Notes: generated by a model not told the origin, from the letters alone. Shown: positions 1 through 7,151, counted from the first letter of the stretch. The stretch: DNA of 8,558 nucleotides from Bacillota bacterium (GCA_023412455.1 JAEYNQ010000011.1:1-8558), one strand, 5' to 3'. Made by a program: numbers and translations.

Positions 1-12
1 CTTCTTACACTA

Positions 13-60
13 TAAAAAGAGCTATTACAATTAGCTTCTCTTAAAATGCCTTGTAATAGC
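13..60 (-). terminator. Rho-independent terminator of the SLH surface protein gene
   Basis: Two perfect 10-base arms, GCTATTACAA (21-30) and TTGTAATAGC (51-60), are separated by a 20-base loop. Read on the minus strand the second arm is followed by TCTTTTTATA, the uracil-rich tail of an intrinsic terminator. It starts about 20 bases after the TAG stop of the SLH gene. The stem is AT-rich and the loop long, so it may be only moderately efficient. Confidence 0.7.
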
Positions 61-81
61 CCATGGTGACAACCTACTATT

Positions 82-2973
82 CTATTTATTTTCTTCTAAG
101 CAAATATACTTTTGGAGTAGCTTTGCAAACTCGCCTCGTGTTAACTTTTCTTTCGGTTCAAAAAAGAAGCTTCGCCTTCCTACAATAAGCCCTGCTTGTT
201 CAAAAGCTCGGACAGCTTCCCTGGCTTGCTCATCTATCTCCTCATAATCGTAAAAGGTGCTTGGAATATCCTTGACCGTCAATGACTTATTTTGATTACA
301 AGCTTGTTCATAAAGTAAAGCAACCATTTCCTCGCGGGTAATAAAGTCTTCAATGAGGCTGCTTGTCTGCCTTAAGCTTTCTTCTTTTCTACTCTCATCT
401 TTATTACGTTCTACCTCGTTAGGTCCCTGAATCTGATGAGTACCTAACTTCTCTACTATTTCTATTCCTATCCTTCTATTAAGAGGGCTATCTGGATAAA
501 ATCGCTCCTCTTCTACCTCCTCAAAGAAGCCTCTTTCTATTAAAAAGTAAATAGCTTCTTTTGCCCAATGGGTTTCTATATCTTTAAAAACAACACTCCC
601 TTGTTGGGTAGCCTTTATTCCTTGAGAAGCTATTTCCTCTTTAGATTTCTGTTCCTCTAAACCTACTTCTCTTTGTGCCTTTTCTTCTCTTGAAGTATTG
701 TTTCCCTTTTGTTCATTCTCTGGAGTACTTCCTTCATTTGGTTCTTCTTTCTCTGAAGTACCTCCTTCATTTGGTTCTTCTTTCTCCGGAGTACCTCCTT
801 CTTCTGGTTCTTCTTTATTTGGAGTATCTCCTTTATTTGGTTCTTCTTTCTCTGGAGTACCTCCTTCTTCTGGTTTTTCTTTATTTGGAGTAGCTCCTTC
901 ATTTTGTTCTTCTTTCTCTGGAATACCTCCTTCTTTTGGTTCTTCTTTCTCTGGAGTACCTCCTTCTTTTGGTTCTTCTTTCTCTGGAATTTCCTCCTTA
1001 GGTGCTTCTGGAATAATAGTAAAAACAGCCTTCTTTTCTGCTAGCCTTTCGCTTTTTTTCTCTCGGCCTAAAGCTATAACCGTAACTTCTCCAGCCTTTG
1101 CTAGCTTTAATCGGTCTCCCTCTTCACCTATTAGAGTTCCTTCTGCTGTATTAGGCTTTTCTTTATCTATACTATAAGAAAGTGTGATTTCATCCTCTAA
1201 GTGATAGGGACAATCATTTAGCTTTAGCTCCGCCCTTCCTTCTAGCAAAATTCCTCCTTCATCCATCTCCTCCCACTGAAGCTGCCTATCTTCAAAGGTT
1301 ATCTCTATATTTCCACATAAACATTTCGGAGTGGGAAGATAAGTAACCTTATTCTTCCCATACGCTTCAACGACTACCTCATATAAGTATTGCTCCCCAC
1401 CTACGTGTATTACTAAATGGTACTGTCCTTCTCCTAGCCAGGGATAAAATCGTCCTAGGTGATCTGTCATCACTTCATAGCTCTCTTCTGGTTCAATGGA
1501 ATATTTTATTTCTTGATTATTAAAAGCTGTCTCTATTACAACTGGAAAAAGGGAATTTTCATCATCATAAGCCCTATAACTTCTCGTAAGTGGAAATATA
1601 TAGAGACTTCCACCTGTAAGCGTTAATTCTTTTCCATTTATTCTTTCAACTATAGTCTCACCTTTATCAGCCTGAATGCTTACAGTTCCTCCATTGATTA
1701 TAGTCCCTTTCTTATCCGTAACCTGACTAAGTGCTGGACCTATTCCCATGGCTTTAAGAGAAACTTTAGGTGCATCTTGAATCATTAGTTGAAGTAAGGC
1801 CTGTACGATACTCCCTTTAGCATGGATATCCTCTTCAAGATTAGTGATACTGCCCCCTCCTATGCAACAACCCGTATGGGTACTTATGGCCTCTACCTCT
1901 GCCTTATCCTTAATGATTATGTATCCTCCCTTACGGTTATAACCACTCCCTATAGCTGCTCCTGATCCCCTAGTAATGGCTTCTACCTTGGCCTCCTCTC
2001 CTATTTCAATGGGTGCATTTGTCCCCAAACATCCTCCACCTATTGCTGCGCTCATATGGTCTGCTTCTGCATTTACCTTGGCTCTCCCCATCATTTTAAT
2101 GCTACCTATACCCAAAGAACTATTATAGCCTCCACCTATTGCTGCCCCCATATATCTTCCATAGGCTTTAACAACTGCATCGCCTGTAATAAGAATTTGT
2201 CCTGTACTCCCTCTTTCTCCTCCACCTATTGCTGCGCCTGTTCCTCCAGCACTGGCTTTTCTCTTCTCACTGGTAACTTCTACATAGGCATTATCTTGAA
2301 TACATAGGATTCCTCCCGCACCACAAGTTAACTTTTCATGTTGTCCATCTCCAGGACTCCCACCACCTCCTATGCCTGCACCGTTTCCTTTAGCATAAAT
2401 TTCTATTTTAGCTTGTCCACCAATATCAATAATGCCAGCAGCTTCTGCATCTAAAGAATTTGGTATGGGCCTCCCATCTCCCCCTATGGCTGCCCCCGAT
2501 GTGGTATTAATAATCTTTAAGTGCCCATCACCATCTATTTTTAGAGTAGCTGTTCTTCTCTCTTGGTCTACTGTCTGAGTAAGTTCACCTTTATTATCAA
2601 TGCCCCACTCACCCTTTACACGTATGGCTCCATAGTTACAATACTCACTCACATTGCTTATAAAATTTTCTCCTATTAGCGTCAGTGTTAATTTTGCATT
2701 ATCTTCTAATTTGATGGCATGATGTCTCCCTTTTGTCTCTATACTTACATTATCCAGAATCACTGTTGGTTCACTATCTTTTAAAATCGTTATGTGGTAA
2801 GAAGAGCTTGTCCCTGTAACATAATATGTACCACTATCCTTAATCACCAAATTGCCTGTGCTTATATTGTGTTCTACTCTGTCTTGCTGTGCCTTAATAG
2901 GTGGTGCATAGTATATCATAGCAGTAAATATTAAAAGTAAGCTAAGTAAATAAAGACCTTTTCTTTTACACAT
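82..2973 (-). CDS. Secreted SLH-anchored surface protein with glycine-rich solenoid and acidic repeat linker
   Basis: A 963-residue exported protein, probably held on the cell wall. Residues 1-28 form a signal peptide: basic MCKRK, a hydrophobic core, and likely cleavage after IKA28. Residues 40-455 are beta-rich, with recurring AAIGGG-type turns near 161, 199, 247, 277, 309, 339 and 369. From 247 on the spacing is 30-32 residues, as in a beta-solenoid. Residues 455-655 look like small beta-sandwich modules. Residues 662-749 are eight 11-residue acidic repeats (TPEKEEPNEGG type), presumably a wall-spanning spacer. The C-terminus carries SLH motifs: a clear one at about 795-845 (FKDIETHWAKEAI), a degenerate one up to about 890, and one at about 905-957 ending LTRGEFAKLL. 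SLH domains usually bind pyruvylated secondary wall polysaccharide. The ATG follows GAGAGGAGAA at good spacing. The gene is transcribed alone, with a terminator on each side. The ligand of the solenoid is unknown; sugar or plant-polymer binding is only a guess. Confidence 0.85.
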   Translation of the reverse strand: MCKRKGLYLLSLLLIFTAMIYYAPPIKAQQDRVEHNISTGNLVIKDSGTYYVTGTSSSYHITILKDSEPTVILDNVSIETKGRHHAIKLEDNAKLTLTLIGENFISNVSEYCNYGAIRVKGEWGIDNKGELTQTVDQERRTATLKIDGDGHLKIINTTSGAAIGGDGRPIPNSLDAEAAGIIDIGGQAKIEIYAKGNGAGIGGGGSPGDGQHEKLTCGAGGILCIQDNAYVEVTSEKRKASAGGTGAAIGGGERGSTGQILITGDAVVKAYGRYMGAAIGGGYNSSLGIGSIKMMGRAKVNAEADHMSAAIGGGCLGTNAPIEIGEEAKVEAITRGSGAAIGSGYNRKGGYIIIKDKAEVEAISTHTGCCIGGGSITNLEEDIHAKGSIVQALLQLMIQDAPKVSLKAMGIGPALSQVTDKKGTIINGGTVSIQADKGETIVERINGKELTLTGGSLYIFPLTRSYRAYDDENSLFPVVIETAFNNQEIKYSIEPEESYEVMTDHLGRFYPWLGEGQYHLVIHVGGEQYLYEVVVEAYGKNKVTYLPTPKCLCGNIEITFEDRQLQWEEMDEGGILLEGRAELKLNDCPYHLEDEITLSYSIDKEKPNTAEGTLIGEEGDRLKLAKAGEVTVIALGREKKSERLAEKKAVFTIIPEAPKEEIPEKEEPKEGGTPEKEEPKEGGIPEKEEQNEGATPNKEKPEEGGTPEKEEPNKGDTPNKEEPEEGGTPEKEEPNEGGTSEKEEPNEGSTPENEQKGNNTSREEKAQREVGLEEQKSKEEIASQGIKATQQGSVVFKDIETHWAKEAIYFLIERGFFEEVEEERFYPDSPLNRRIGIEIVEKLGTHQIQGPNEVERNKDESRKEESLRQTSSLIEDFITREEMVALLYEQACNQNKSLTVKDIPSTFYDYEEIDEQAREAVRAFEQAGLIVGRRSFFFEPKEKLTRGEFAKLLQKYICLEENK
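727..990 (-). repeat. 33-bp in-frame tandem repeat, eight copies, in the SLH protein linker
   Basis: Eight consecutive 33-base units encode 11-residue blocks of the pattern [T/I]-P-[E/N]-K-E-[E/K]-[P/Q]-[K/N/E]-[E/K]-G-[G/D/A/S]. A degenerate ninth unit (TPENEQ) follows. The third residue alternates E or N and the later positions vary, so copies have diverged by point changes. In-frame 33-base units can expand or contract without breaking the gene, so copy number is likely to vary between strains. Confidence 0.9.
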
Positions 2974-3013
2974 ACTAGGGTTCTCCTCTCATTAATTCCA
3001 TTTTATACCATTA

Positions 3014-3042
3014 ATATTAATTTATACCTTTTTAAATTGCAA
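3014..3042 (-). promoter_or_regulatory. Candidate promoter for the SLH protein gene
   Basis: On the minus strand TTGCAA (3037-3042) lies 17 bases before TAATAT (3014-3019), about 40 bases upstream of the ATG. Both hexamers match the sigma-A consensus at only four of six positions. The whole area is extremely AT-rich, with two nearby GGTATAAA copies that could also serve as -10 elements, so the exact promoter is uncertain. Confidence 0.25.
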
Positions 3043-3124
3043 TATATTTATAAAATATATTAATATTTTAAACATAGCTTCCCCACAGTAAATCTTTAAA
3101 TAAAAAAGAGCTTTTGTTAGATCC

Positions 3125-3157
3125 ATAAAAAATACTCCTAACCATTTGGTAAGGAGT
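3125..3157 (-). terminator. Intrinsic terminator after the decayed small membrane protein gene
   Basis: Arms ACTCCTAACC (3134-3143) and GGTAAGGAGT (3148-3157) pair around a four-base loop with one internal A-A mismatch. On the minus strand the stem is followed by ATTTTTTATGG. It ends the minus-strand transcript of the pseudogene at 3232-3698 and insulates the SLH gene from it. The rest of the 2974-3231 gap holds only AT-rich sequence and the candidate SLH-gene promoter. Confidence 0.7.
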
Positions 3158-3231
3158 TAATTAAGAAGTCATAAATATATTAGTTGTTTTTGCTTCTATT
3201 TGCCTTCAACTTACTTGCACATATCTTTTAA

Positions 3232-3698
3232 CTATGTCTTCCTTTTTTGTAATAGATAATCTCTGACATCCTCTGTTATTTTCTCATCATTTAATCATTT
3301 CATTATGTGTTCATACTCTTTCTTATCCTCTTTATTCATACTCTCATAGAGCTGTTTACTTTTTTCATGCTCCTTATTGGCTATTTCTGTAGCTTGTTGC
3401 TTTAATGCATCCATTTCTTCTTTAGTCATTTTTTTAGGTTCTTTTCCCTCTTTTACTACTAAAAATGTTGCCCATCCCATTCATCCTGCTACAGCAAATG
3501 TAGTAATTGCATTGGCAACATTTCCAACTTCATAACTTTTTTGTTAATTCTATCAATTACAAGAATCATTGAGATCGTTATTGTTGTAAGTACTACTTCA
3601 TCACCTACAAGCGTTTGGGCTAATGCAGCTGCAGCTACAGCATGGGCTACTGCAAAACCATGAATACTAAAACCTGTTAACCTCTTCTCATACTCCAT
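3232..3698 (-). pseudogene. Decayed small membrane protein gene (one frameshift, two in-frame TGA stops)
   Basis: Three pieces in a row read as one protein. The first starts at ATG 3696-3698 behind GGGTGG and runs MEYEKRLTGFSIHGFAVAHA onward to INKK, ending at an A6 run (3537-3542). Shifting by -1 there gives SYEVGNVANAITTFAVAG, a TGA at 3481-3483, then MGWATFLVVKEGKEPKK and a charged helical tail ending EHIMK. A second TGA (3295-3297) follows, then LNDEKITEDVRDYLL and TAG at 3232-3234. The joined product would be about 155 residues, with hydrophobic segments near residues 15-50 and 58-84 and a lysine/glutamate-rich cytosolic tail. The pattern HAxAAAALAQxLVGDE...GWATxLVxKEGK resembles small uncharacterised membrane proteins of Firmicutes, but I cannot name the family with certainty. 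Without decay it would be read as two coding regions, 3489-3716 and 3295-3480. The sensible residues in the other frame and after both stops make a single broken gene more likely. A sequencing error could explain the A-run shift but not both stops. Confidence 0.65.
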
Positions 3699-3841
3699 CA
3701 AACCACCCATTTCCATTAATATACATTTTTTATTATTGTAAGTAATACTAATAAAATTTTTAATATTTATTGAAAAAGTTTCTGGATTTTATGGTTTTAT
3801 GAAATGCATATTTATCTATCAATAAAATACTGCAATCGCTC

Positions 3842-3882
3842 TATCTGTTATTTATCTGTTATTTATCTGTTATTTATCTGTT
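3842..3882. repeat. 11-bp tandem repeat, 3.7 copies
   Basis: The unit TATCTGTTATT occurs three times exactly (3842-3852, 3853-3863, 3864-3874), followed by a partial copy TATCTGTT (3875-3882). It sits in the 260-base gap between the decayed membrane gene and yczE. The period is close to one helical turn, so iterated protein binding is possible, but simple replication slippage explains it equally well. No convincing terminator for yczE is visible in the same gap; only short palindromes such as AACTATAGTT near 3917-3926 occur. Confidence 0.9.
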
Positions 3883-3958
3883 CTCCATACACTCTTAGGT
3901 TTTTCTGCTTTTTTAAACTATAGTTCATGTTTGTGGCAATGATGAATACATTTATGTA

Positions 3959-4645
3959 CTAGGAATCTAATCTAGGAAAGCACCATGAAATCAGCTTTTC
4001 ACTCTTTGGAAGAAAGAACTGTACCACCGGTCCTGTTAGCATGGCTGCCACCACTGTGCCGATACCAAGTGTACCACCCAGCAAGGTTCCAATGATGACA
4101 AAAACCACATCGCAGGCCATTCTTACCCAACGAAACTTTACCATGCGATGCTCTGATATTTTATCTGTTAATATAATGGCTACCAAATCATTTGGACCAG
4201 TACCGGAATGACTCTTTATGACAATGGACATACCAAAAGAAAGGACAACACAGCCAAGAAGCATGACTATGATCCGGACGGGCATAGAGGATGCTGCTGA
4301 TACCAAATCCCCTAAACACCAATTAAAAAAGTCGATAATCCAGCCCCCACAAAATGCGCAGACTACTGTCCCTGGTTTCACATAGCCTTTTGTGGTCAAC
4401 AACATGACCACCATTAAGATGATGCACATAGCCACATGGCAAGTACCAATGCTGATACCCAGCACTATTGAAAGTCCTTGTACAAAAATAGTAAAGGTGT
4501 CTGTCCCTAGTTCTGTGATTAGAAAAAGGGTAACTCCCAAATGGGCAATAGTCAGCCCAATAAAAAGGGTAAATAACCCCTGTACCCACTGCATTAAAGT
4601 GCGTTTTGATGTATCAACTGCAAATTGTTCCTGTTTTTTACTCAT
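3959..4645 (-). CDS. yczE: YczE/YitT-type integral membrane protein
   Basis: A 228-residue polytopic membrane protein of the YczE/YyaS group, close to the roughly 200-215 residues usual there. Hydrophobic segments lie near residues 20-42, 50-84 (probably two), 95-112, 122-144 and 177-213. Family-like motifs are LGTDTFTIFVQGLS (46-59), SGTGPNDLVAIILT (147-160) and the glycine-rich GGTLGIGTVVAAML (190-203) followed by GPVVQFF. The biochemical role of the family is not established; transport or a membrane-regulatory role is conjecture. The ATG is preceded by a strong GAGGTGAGGG site (4652-4661). It lies 111 bases after blaR in the same direction with no terminator between them, so read-through from blaI-blaR is possible. 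It also has its own possible -10 box, and a leader motif identical to part of the blaI operator. The symbol follows family resemblance only. Confidence 0.8.
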   Translation of the reverse strand: MSKKQEQFAVDTSKRTLMQWVQGLFTLFIGLTIAHLGVTLFLITELGTDTFTIFVQGLSIVLGISIGTCHVAMCIILMVVMLLTTKGYVKPGTVVCAFCGGWIIDFFNWCLGDLVSAASSMPVRIIVMLLGCVVLSFGMSIVIKSHSGTGPNDLVAIILTDKISEHRMVKFRWVRMACDVVFVIIGTLLGGTLGIGTVVAAMLTGPVVQFFLPKSEKLISWCFPRLDS

Positions 4646-4674
4646 ATCTTTCCCTCACCTCGTATCCTATTTCT

Positions 4675-4685
4675 TACTCCTTGTA
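4675..4685 (-). promoter_or_regulatory. Possible BlaI-binding motif in the yczE leader
   Basis: TACTCCTTGTA here (minus strand TACAAGGAGTA) is identical to 6994-7004 in the blaI operator, and the identity extends to 13 bases (4674-4686 and 6993-7005). It lies between the candidate yczE -10 box and the start codon, where a bound repressor could block elongation. Part of the motif resembles a ribosome binding site (AAGGAG), so chance similarity remains possible. Confidence 0.4.
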
Positions 4686-4707
4686 GGAGATAGCCAACTA
4701 CCCTTTT

Positions 4708-4713
4708 ATTATA
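4708..4713 (-). promoter_or_regulatory. Candidate -10 box of yczE
   Basis: A perfect TATAAT on the minus strand (context TTGTATAATAAAAG) lies 62 bases upstream of the yczE start. No good -35 hexamer is found at 16-18 bases, so either the promoter is weak or needs an activator, or the match is fortuitous. Confidence 0.35.
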
Positions 4714-4756
4714 CAATAGTTTAGATTATTTCTCATTCTATAGTATTTGTTTGCAT

Positions 4757-6577
4757 TTATTTAAAGATGGCTCCACTGGTTATACCAGAGCCCCATACCT
4801 TATCAGATGAAGCCTCAGCATCAAATACTAAGTGGTCATCCACAATGTCAAACACATAAGTATAACTGCCATCTTCTGTCTTTAGTGTTAAGCGGTCATC
4901 GCTAATGATATATTGGCCATGTCCGATGTAACTACTGATGGGCGAAAAGGAAAACAAGAACTCGCCATTATCATAAAGTGAAATGGTGGAAGTATGTAAG
5001 TGAACAATAGAAGGCTCTTGACTCGAATCTGTAAAATCACGTCGCGAAATAGATGCTATATGCAGGGGTTCCTTGTCTCTAAATACATAAGTACGAATCA
5101 GTTTATATGAGCCTGAGCCCTCATCTTTGACCATCTCAATATCTCCATTAATATACGTAAGGCGGCCTACTTCCAGTAATTCATGGCTATTGTAGCGATG
5201 CTTATTTACCATTAGGTTACCATCTTGTAAAAACAAACTATAGTCGAATTCTCCTCTCTTAGAAAGCTCATAGCTCACTCCTTCAGCATAATCAAAAACA
5301 ATGATGCGGTTGTCGATCATTCCGGAACCTAAGCTAATGGTAGAACAGATTTCCGGTTTACCATCACCCGTCAAATCACAAAAGAAAGCATTCCAGATAG
5401 GCATCCCTGTAAATAATTCGCTCTCCTTCCCTTTGTGGATTGAAGTCACCCCATAAGGTGTCCAATGAAAAGTGATCCCGGGGTAGTCCGAAATTTCTGT
5501 TTCCAAGCTACCCTCCCAAGGCATTGGAGAGTCCTGCAAATAATCAAACCATTTTGTGACCGTAGCATCGTCACTCTCTGAACTAGGATTTATCTTAAGT
5601 TGCATTGGCCTTATCTGATTGCCCTTAGGCGTTATAGGCTTCTTAACTGGATTTGTCAAAAAACTTACTGCTACTAAAATATAACCAATAAAAGCCACAA
5701 TAATTATCCATAAGATTGGTCTCTTATAGTTCAGAACGGCTTTAATCCTTTCTTTAACTCTCACTTCGCCAAAGGCTAGGGGACAAGCCATAATCATCCT
5801 ATTAGAAACACTGCAGGAAAGTAATGTTTCAGAATAAGCCATCCTATCCTCCTTGCCCATTTTGCTAATGACCTTTTCATCACTGGCAAGCTCAATATCA
5901 CCACAAAATAAAATATACCCTAGCCAACACAGTGGATTGAACCAGTAGATGATAAGCAGTAGATACCCTAGGGGTTTCCACCAATAATCACGGCGCTTTA
6001 AGTGAGCCAATTCATGGGCAATTACATGGGTTTGCTGTGTTTCATCCAGTATAGAAGGAAGGTAAATACGTGGTTTAATAATGCCTAGAATAAATGAGGT
6101 ATGGATATCATCACAAATCCATACCTTGTCACAGATCTTGAGGGATACTCTCACCTTTTTCTGTAGTCTTAAGAAGCTAAAAACAGCATAAATCAATTGG
6201 GTGGCTGCACCTATTAGCCAAATATAAGAAGCTATAAGCGTCCATACTTGCAAAGGATTAACACTGGCTCCAGGCTCTGGTGAAAACGACTGGATCAACA
6301 TGGGTTTCACGGTACTATTGAGCATTTCAATACCACTATGAATAGTGGGCTCTTGTGCATAGAGGATATCTGGACTTATAACCTCCCCACTAGGCATCAA
6401 GCTTAGAGTGCTTTCAAAAGAAAAAGGACAAATTAAACGAATAGCTACTATCACCCAAAGAACGCAGGGCAACCACCTTGGAACCTCCTTTAATAAATAG
6501 TGAAGTATAACTGCTACCAAAATGGGCCAACTTGCCATAATACTCCTATTCAATACTCTAAGAAAAATAGCTTCCAT
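4757..6577 (-). CDS. blaR: BlaR1-like M56 zinc metalloprotease sensor with a non-penicillin-binding C-terminal domain
   Basis: A 606-residue membrane sensor-protease. In the BlaR1/MecR1 family a signal received outside activates a cytoplasmic zinc protease that leads to loss of the BlaI repressor. Membrane segments lie near residues 12-30, 36-50, 112-135, 203-225 and 287-307. The M56 core has HELAH at 188-192 and the downstream DIELASDEKV at 227-236; Glu229 is the probable third zinc ligand. In classical BlaR1 the part after the last helix is a penicillin-binding domain with SxxK, SxN and KTG motifs. Residues 310-606 here show none in the right order. Instead they contain an aspartate-rich DLTGDGKPEI (401-410) like an FG-GAP/calcium loop, and a beta-rich end (about 530-590, ISLYDNGEFLFSFSP). 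The start overlaps the end of blaI regulation: AAAGGAG lies inside the last blaI codons and the gap is 3 bases, so the two are translationally coupled. The ligand is unknown. Confidence 0.85.
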   Translation of the reverse strand: MEAIFLRVLNRSIMASWPILVAVILHYLLKEVPRWLPCVLWVIVAIRLICPFSFESTLSLMPSGEVISPDILYAQEPTIHSGIEMLNSTVKPMLIQSFSPEPGASVNPLQVWTLIASYIWLIGAATQLIYAVFSFLRLQKKVRVSLKICDKVWICDDIHTSFILGIIKPRIYLPSILDETQQTHVIAHELAHLKRRDYWWKPLGYLLLIIYWFNPLCWLGYILFCGDIELASDEKVISKMGKEDRMAYSETLLSCSVSNRMIMACPLAFGEVRVKERIKAVLNYKRPILWIIIVAFIGYILVAVSFLTNPVKKPITPKGNQIRPMQLKINPSSESDDATVTKWFDYLQDSPMPWEGSLETEISDYPGITFHWTPYGVTSIHKGKESELFTGMPIWNAFFCDLTGDGKPEICSTISLGSGMIDNRIIVFDYAEGVSYELSKRGEFDYSLFLQDGNLMVNKHRYNSHELLEVGRLTYINGDIEMVKDEGSGSYKLIRTYVFRDKEPLHIASISRRDFTDSSQEPSIVHLHTSTISLYDNGEFLFSFSPISSYIGHGQYIISDDRLTLKTEDGSYTYVFDIVDDHLVFDAEASSDKVWGSGITSGAIFK

Positions 6578-6580
6578 AAC

Positions 6581-6946
6581 TTACTCCTTTCTCGCAGCTC
6601 TATCAATCATGTGCCGAATCTCAGTGGCTTCCTCTTGTGATAAGGCCTTTCTCTGAGTGAAGGCCGCAATAAATGCTGGAAGTGATCCATCAAAGGCCTC
6701 TTCCACAAATTGCTCACTCTGCACAGCATAAAATTGTTGGCGAGATAAGAGTGATGATACCATCCCCCCCTCATTTTTAAAGATCCCTCTATCGCACAAC
6801 CTCCGTAATATGGTGTAGGTTGTGGACTTGTTCCAATTTAATTCTTGTTCACAGCGTTTTACTAGTTCGCGACTATGCAGCGGTTCATTATTCCAAATAA
6901 TATCTGCAAAGCGCGATTCTACAACCCCAAGTTTCATTTCAGACAT
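6581..6946 (-). CDS. blaI: BlaI/MecI/CopY-family winged-helix repressor
   Basis: A 121-residue transcriptional repressor of the BlaI family, at its usual length. The N-terminal winged helix covers about residues 5-75. The family signature W-N-K-S-T-T-Y-T-I-L-R-R-L (38-50) forms the recognition helix, followed by the wing (GIFKNEGGMVSSL). The C-terminal helices (76-121) are the dimerisation part and the usual target of BlaR-triggered proteolysis. The start is taken as ATG 6944-6946 because GGGGGG lies seven bases upstream. An in-frame TTG at 6959-6961 would add five residues but would place the start inside that binding site. The gene is immediately followed by blaR. The promoter and operator just upstream indicate autoregulation of the pair. 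Confidence 0.88.
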   Translation of the reverse strand: MSEMKLGVVESRFADIIWNNEPLHSRELVKRCEQELNWNKSTTYTILRRLCDRGIFKNEGGMVSSLLSRQQFYAVQSEQFVEEAFDGSLPAFIAAFTQRKALSQEEATEIRHMIDRAARKE

Positions 6947-6965
6947 ACTATATCCCCCCAAATCA

Positions 6966-7007
6966 GTCTACTTCTTGTAAACTAATTGTAGTTTACTCCT
7001 TGTAGAC
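6966..7007. promoter_or_regulatory. Operator-like dyad of blaI
   Basis: A 42-base inverted repeat reads GTCTAC-N5-GTAAACTA-ATTG-TAGTTTAC-N5-GTAGAC, with 14 of 19 paired positions per arm and a mismatched five-base patch. Inside it on the minus strand are three related 11-mers: TACAAGGAGTA, TACAATTAGTT and TACAAGAAGTA. BlaI/CopY-family repressors recognise TACA/TGTA-type dyads, so this is the likely site of autorepression. It overlaps the -10 region of the promoter. Confidence 0.75.
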
Positions 7008-7018
7008 AGAAATGTAAA
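6990..7018 (-). promoter_or_regulatory. blaI-blaR promoter
   Basis: On the minus strand TTTACA (7013-7018, five of six -35 matches) is followed after exactly 17 bases by TAAACT (6990-6995, four of six -10 matches). The -10 box and spacer lie inside the dyad at 6966-7007, so a bound repressor would exclude RNA polymerase. The leader to the blaI start is about 40 bases. Confidence 0.55.
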
Positions 7019-7044
7019 TATTATTTTAAAAATTTGTTTATTTA

Positions 7045-7151
7045 TGCCCCTTTATACTGTCAGAGTTTTCTTAAAATATAAACTATGTCTTGCTGATGTT
7101 TCCGTAAATTACTTGTCTACGATTTTTTGGTGCAAAAACTATGTGATATTT
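7045..7151 (-). pseudogene. tnpA: Fragment of IS200-type transposase tnpA
   Basis: On the minus strand the frame ending at 7146-7151 reads KYHIVFAPKNRRQVIYGNIS, the strongly conserved N-terminus of IS200/IS605 TnpA (usual form CKYHIVFAPKYRRQVIYG). A stop lies two codons upstream (TAA at 7155-7157), so the start codon is lost. After NIS the match continues in another frame as QQDIVYILRKL, then a TGA, then QYKGA and a TAA. These correspond to the next conserved stretch of the family (DIG.ILRKLCE.KGVE). At least one frameshift and two stops disrupt it, and the catalytic HxH and tyrosine region is absent, so it is inactive. Confidence 0.8.

Noticed and set aside
663..902. A second minus-strand frame of 79 codons over the same repeats
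   Set aside because: It is an out-of-frame shadow of the repeat units, purely lysine-rich repeats without a binding site, inside the well-supported SLH gene.
727..990. CRISPR array (regular 33-base units)
   Set aside because: The units are contiguous with no unique spacers, are in frame within a protein, and have diverged by amino acid substitutions.
698..1177. A 159-codon open frame on the plus strand, rich in Ser, Phe, Pro and Gly
   Set aside because: It is the antisense of the 33-bp repeats in the SLH gene, which keep all frames open. It has no start site evidence and low-complexity composition.
3232..3698. TGA read as an amino acid (alternative genetic code)
   Set aside because: The large genes in the window use TGG for tryptophan and have no in-frame TGA, so the two TGA codons here are lesions and not recoding.
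4323..4724. Open frames on both strands overlapping yczE
   Set aside because: They overlap a clear membrane protein gene with a strong ribosome site and family motifs; their own translations resemble no protein.
4757..6946. Beta-lactam resistance operon
   Set aside because: No beta-lactamase or penicillin-binding protein gene is in the window, and the sensor domain lacks penicillin-binding motifs in order; only the regulator architecture is shared.
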